Shown here piece after piece: positions 6,829 through 9,044 of a stretch of DNA of 9,044 nucleotides (positions are counted from its first letter, which is position 1; the number at the start of each line of letters is the position of its first letter). Under the pieces are notes generated by a model, which worked only from the letters and a program-made list of their open reading frames with translations, did not search any database and had not been told where the DNA came from. Source of the stretch: Clostridia bacterium (lineage in GTDB: Bacteria > Bacillota > Clostridia > Christensenellales > CAG-1252); the NCBI GenBank assembly GCA_009928745.1, contig SACC01000042.1:1-9044 (forward strand). The letters are read 5' to 3'. A program made the translations under genes and the position numbers.

Positions 6829-7744
6829 TGTAATATTTATCATAGGTATGATTTTTTCCTGGGCGGGCTACTTTATGGTGTCAAAATGGGGCGTCAACAC
6901 GATAGGTTCGCCCTATGTGACAGGTATGCTGTTACGGGGGGCGGCGCTAATATTTTTGACGGTCTATATGCTTGTAAACGGTAAGCTGAAAGAATTGTTC
7001 AAGGTGAAAAGTTATTGGTTTATATTGCTATTAATCGGACTTCTTGGCTTTTTGCTCGATACTTTTGCAAATATCGGGTTCAAATACAGCTCGTTATCAA
7101 CAGGTACGGCATTGCTAAAGGTCGATATCCTTATGGCTAACTTCGTCAGCGCCGTTATATTCAAGGATAAGCTGAATAAATTTGACTGGTTATTCTCCCT
7201 CATTATGCTTGCCGGAGTCCTCCTTGTGCTTGGAGTAGATTTCAAGAATTTCCGTCCTAACTGGTATGATCTTTTCTTCATATTGAGCGCGGCGGCGGTA
7301 ACTGCGAATGCCTTTATTATAAAAGGCTTTCAGAAAAAGTATCAGGTTTCCAACGAAGTTATAGCTTATTACAATAACTTCACGGTATTCATAGCCTTTT
7401 CGGTCGCCGCCTTGATAACAAAAGACGCTTGGGCGCTTAAGGGCGTAGATTACTCGGGCTGGTTCTTACCCCTTGTGGCGCTTGGCGGACTTGCGCAAAT
7501 GTTTATTTATATTTGCTATTATTATAATCTAAAAAAATATCCTGTCTGGCTGGTCAAAGTATTGTTGCTGTTTGTGCCGATTGTCAGCGCAGTTGCAGGA
7601 ATACTTATCTTTAACGACAAGCTGACTGCGGGTAAAATTATCGGAATAATTATCGTGCTATTCGGCGCGCTGGGCATAATTTTTCTTCAAAAAAATAAAA
7701 GCAAAGGAGCTCAAAATGTACAGATTAATAACGAACAAGGATGA
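6815..7744 (+). CDS. EamA (drug/metabolite transporter) family protein; candidate product exporter
   Basis: 309 residues with about ten hydrophobic segments in two homologous halves. Each half closes with the EamA pattern: a short acidic FKDKL (116-120) or FNDKL (266-270) before the final helix, then a Gly-rich helix (126-142 and 273-291). The tail (~293-309) is basic to polar. The start at 6815 overlaps the previous gene by 14 bases and has no good Shine-Dalgarno within 15 bases, so it probably depends on coupled translation. An ATG at 6848 is possible but would cut into helix 1. EamA proteins move small metabolites in either direction. With the GPH symporter available for uptake, this one may expel the terminal C3 product (such as dihydroxypropanesulfonate or sulfolactate), but that is inferred from context alone. 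Confidence 0.8.
   Translation: MKKISVIFIIGMIFSWAGYFMVSKWGVNTIGSPYVTGMLLRGAALIFLTVYMLVNGKLKELFKVKSYWFILLLIGLLGFLLDTFANIGFKYSSLSTGTALLKVDILMANFVSAVIFKDKLNKFDWLFSLIMLAGVLLVLGVDFKNFRPNWYDLFFILSAAAVTANAFIIKGFQKKYQVSNEVIAYYNNFTVFIAFSVAALITKDAWALKGVDYSGWFLPLVALGGLAQMFIYICYYYNLKKYPVWLVKVLLLFVPIVSAVAGILIFNDKLTAGKIIGIIIVLFGALGIIFLQKNKSKGAQNVQINNEQG
7703..7709 (+). promoter_or_regulatory. Ribosome binding site of the GH31 gene, inside the EamA gene
   Basis: AAAGGAG lies six bases before the ATG at 7716 and fixes the start of the GH31 gene, which begins 29 bases before the EamA stop. Confidence 0.65.
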
Positions 7745-8642
7745 ATTGGTTTTAGTCTATAATAACAGAACTGTATTTAAGCACACCTTATCAAGACCAT
7801 TTATTACAGTAGGCTTTTCAACGCTTAATTACAAAAGCACACACGGCGCTTTTAAGGTAAAAGAGACAGGCAAAGGCAAAAAACTGGCGTTATTTGATTA
7901 CAAAATAAGAGAAAACATTATTGCTTTTTCATGCGGAGAAACCAAGTTGGAAGTAACAATACTCGAGAACGACAACGGACTTGATATGACCTTTATTAAG
8001 CAGGGTAATTTTACTAATATTACCTTCGATTTTTATGCCGCAAAAGAAGAGTGCATATTCGGCGGCGGAGAGCAGTTCCGCAAGTTGAATATGAAAGGAG
8101 AAAAAATTATAAATTTTGTCTCCGAGCATATAAAAATACGTCCGATTGCTCTAAAACTTCTTTTTGGCAAGATATATTACAGAGAGAGGCGGCATAGCGA
8201 AATTGAAACATACAGTCCTATGAGCACCTTTGTTTCTTCACATAGATACGCAATCAGAGTTGATACCAATGATTACGGAATCAACGATTTTAAGCAAGGC
8301 GACAGCACTCTTCTGACATACTGGGGAACGCCTGACAGAATCAGCTATTTTTGCGCGGACAGTTTTAAGGAGCTGTCACGCAAACTCAACAACGATATTC
8401 CGTGTAATGAGTATTTGCCAGATTGGGCGTATGACGGAATGATACTGGGCGTGCAGGGCGGTATTGAGCGTTCGATGGATAAAGCGTTGGCGATGAAAGC
8501 CGCAGGCGCCGCAGTATGCGGTATATGGTGTCAGGACTGGTCGGGAAGGAAAATAACCGCGGCAGGCAAGCAGGTCTATTGGAACTGGGAGGTTGACAAC
8601 AGGTCATACGGCGATTTAAAAACAAAGATTGCAGAGCTGAAA
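7716..8642 (+). CDS. GH31 glycosidase, YihQ/sulfoquinovosidase-like, N-terminal part only (interrupted at an ABC-ATPase junction)
   Basis: About 309 residues of a family near 670, matching the N-terminal beta domain and first barrel strand of YihQ: FGGGEQF in the beta domain, LPDWAYDG before strand 1, LGVQGG with Gln247, GIWCQDWSG with Gln273, and GKQVYWNW with Trp289. Aligned without gaps to E. coli YihQ recalled from memory, Gln247 and Gln273 match Gln262 and Gln288, Trp289 matches Trp304, but Gln286 replaces the sulfonate-binding Arg301. No signal peptide, so cytosolic. The homology ends at ELKD (~307-310). The nucleophile and acid/base Asp (405 and 472 in YihQ) and the rest of the barrel are absent, so this fragment cannot be active. 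Likely role of the intact gene is hydrolysis of an alpha-linked sulfoquinovoside or a related glycoside. It overlaps the EamA gene by 29 bases. Confidence 0.78.
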
Positions 8643-8645
8643 GAC
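8631..8645 (+). other. In-frame junction between GH31 and ABC ATPase coding sequences
   Basis: The frame opened at 7716 continues with no stop or shift from GH31 homology into ABC ATPase homology. The switch falls at the codons for Ala-Glu-Leu-Lys-Asp (8631-8645). Both families commonly carry a Glu-Leu-Lys-Asp-like stretch here: GH31 in the helix after the WNW motif, CbiO-type ATPases just before their FRY motif. A short shared sequence therefore marks the breakpoint, as expected for an assembly chimera or a microhomology-mediated rearrangement. Confidence 0.75.
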
Positions 8646-9044
8646 ATCTGCTTTCGATATCAAAAGAACGGCGAAGACGTATTAAACTCTTTGAATCTTT
8701 CGGTCAAATTAGGAGAGATTTTGAGCATTGTTGGCTCCAACGGTTCGGGAAAAACCACTTTGCTCAACATTATCTCAGGACTTACAAAGCCCTACCGAGG
8801 CAGCGTTCGTTTTTTAGGAAAAGACATCAAAGATTATAAGGGAGGAGAGTTATACCGCAATAATCTCTCACTTTTGCCTCAAAACCCTGAAATTGTATTT
8901 TTAAAAAGCACGGTTCAAGAGGATTTTTCTGAAGTTTTAAGCGGCGGCAGCTGCACGAAGGAACAGGCAGAAAAAATCCAAAATAAAACTGTGGATTTAC
9001 TGAATATAGGGCATTTGCTTACCAAGCATCCCTACGATTTAAGC
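8631..9044 (+). CDS. ECF/CbiO-type ABC transporter ATPase domain, partial (both ends missing), fused in frame to GH31
   Basis: About 135 residues of an ABC ATPase: a FRYQKNGEDVL start strand, GEILSIVG leading into Walker A GSNGSGKTT (codons 8733-8759), the Q-loop LLPQNPE (Gln at 8880), and HPYDLS at the window edge, which is the first half of the family's DLSGGE signature. The KNGEDVL and PQNPE...F...TVQEDF patterns are typical of energy-coupling-factor (vitamin/cobalt) ATPases, in particular the second domain of two-domain versions. It therefore probably belongs to another locus. No ribosome binding site or convincing start codon lies at the beginning of the homology. It has no evident role in the sugar operon. 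Codons and base composition do not differ obviously from the GH31 part. Family call is firm; physical linkage to the GH31 gene is doubtful. Confidence 0.82.

Noticed and set aside
8386..8625. Antisense open frame opposite the GH31 gene
   Set aside because: It lies opposite well-conserved GH31 sequence (QGG, CQDWSG, WNW), shows no recognisable domain, and is best explained as a shadow of GC-rich codons.
8643..9044. ABC ATPase as an independent gene starting within the window
   Set aside because: No start codon with a ribosome binding site precedes the homology, and the frame is continuous with GH31; it is an internal fragment joined at a breakpoint.

Overview
The window reads as accessory carbohydrate-catabolism DNA from a low-to-mid-GC Gram-positive-type anaerobe, probably a Clostridia-like Firmicute. 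This is an inference from strong AGGAGG-type ribosome binding sites, a near-consensus sigma-A promoter, AT-rich intergenic DNA and the gene families present; no rRNA or marker gene is available. All recognisable genes are on the + strand.

Layout. Positions 2-424 hold the 3' part of a hemolysin III/PAQR membrane protein, unrelated to what follows. Positions 425-669 are an AT-rich control region with a weak terminator-like hairpin, a strong promoter (TTGACA, 17 bp, TACAAT) and two palindromic candidate operators. From 670 a tightly packed operon runs to the window end. In order it encodes an RpiB-like isomerase, an iron-type alcohol dehydrogenase, a ROK transcriptional repressor, a GPH/MelB-type sugar:cation symporter, an L-fucose/L-arabinose-isomerase-like protein, a DUF4867-like cupin protein, an EamA-type exporter, and the first ~310 residues of a GH31 glycosidase resembling the sulfoquinovosidase YihQ. 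Five of the seven gene junctions overlap.

Functional reading. The gene set fits a sulfoglycolysis-like pathway for sulfoquinovose (6-deoxy-6-sulfoglucose) or a related anionic sugar. The symporter would import the sugar or glycoside, GH31 would release the sugar, the FucI-like and/or DUF4867 protein would isomerise aldose to ketose, and the RpiB-like protein would isomerise a short acyclic intermediate. The iron-type dehydrogenase would reduce a C3 aldehyde (e.g. sulfolactaldehyde), the EamA protein would export the product, and the ROK protein would control the operon. No sugar kinase, aldolase, transaldolase or transketolase is visible. The carbon-carbon cleaving step therefore lies outside the window or is absent, and the assignment stays a hypothesis. 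Two residue-level departures are notable. The RpiB-like protein has lost the ring-opening His and most of the phosphate pocket. The GH31 protein has Gln where E. coli YihQ has its sulfonate-binding Arg301.

End of window. At about 8631-8645 the GH31 reading frame passes without a stop into an ECF/CbiO-type ABC transporter ATPase that runs off the end. The GH31 catalytic Asp residues and the rest of its barrel are missing. This is either an assembly chimera at a short shared ELKD-coding sequence or a genuine rearrangement; the GH31 product as it stands cannot be a working glycosidase.
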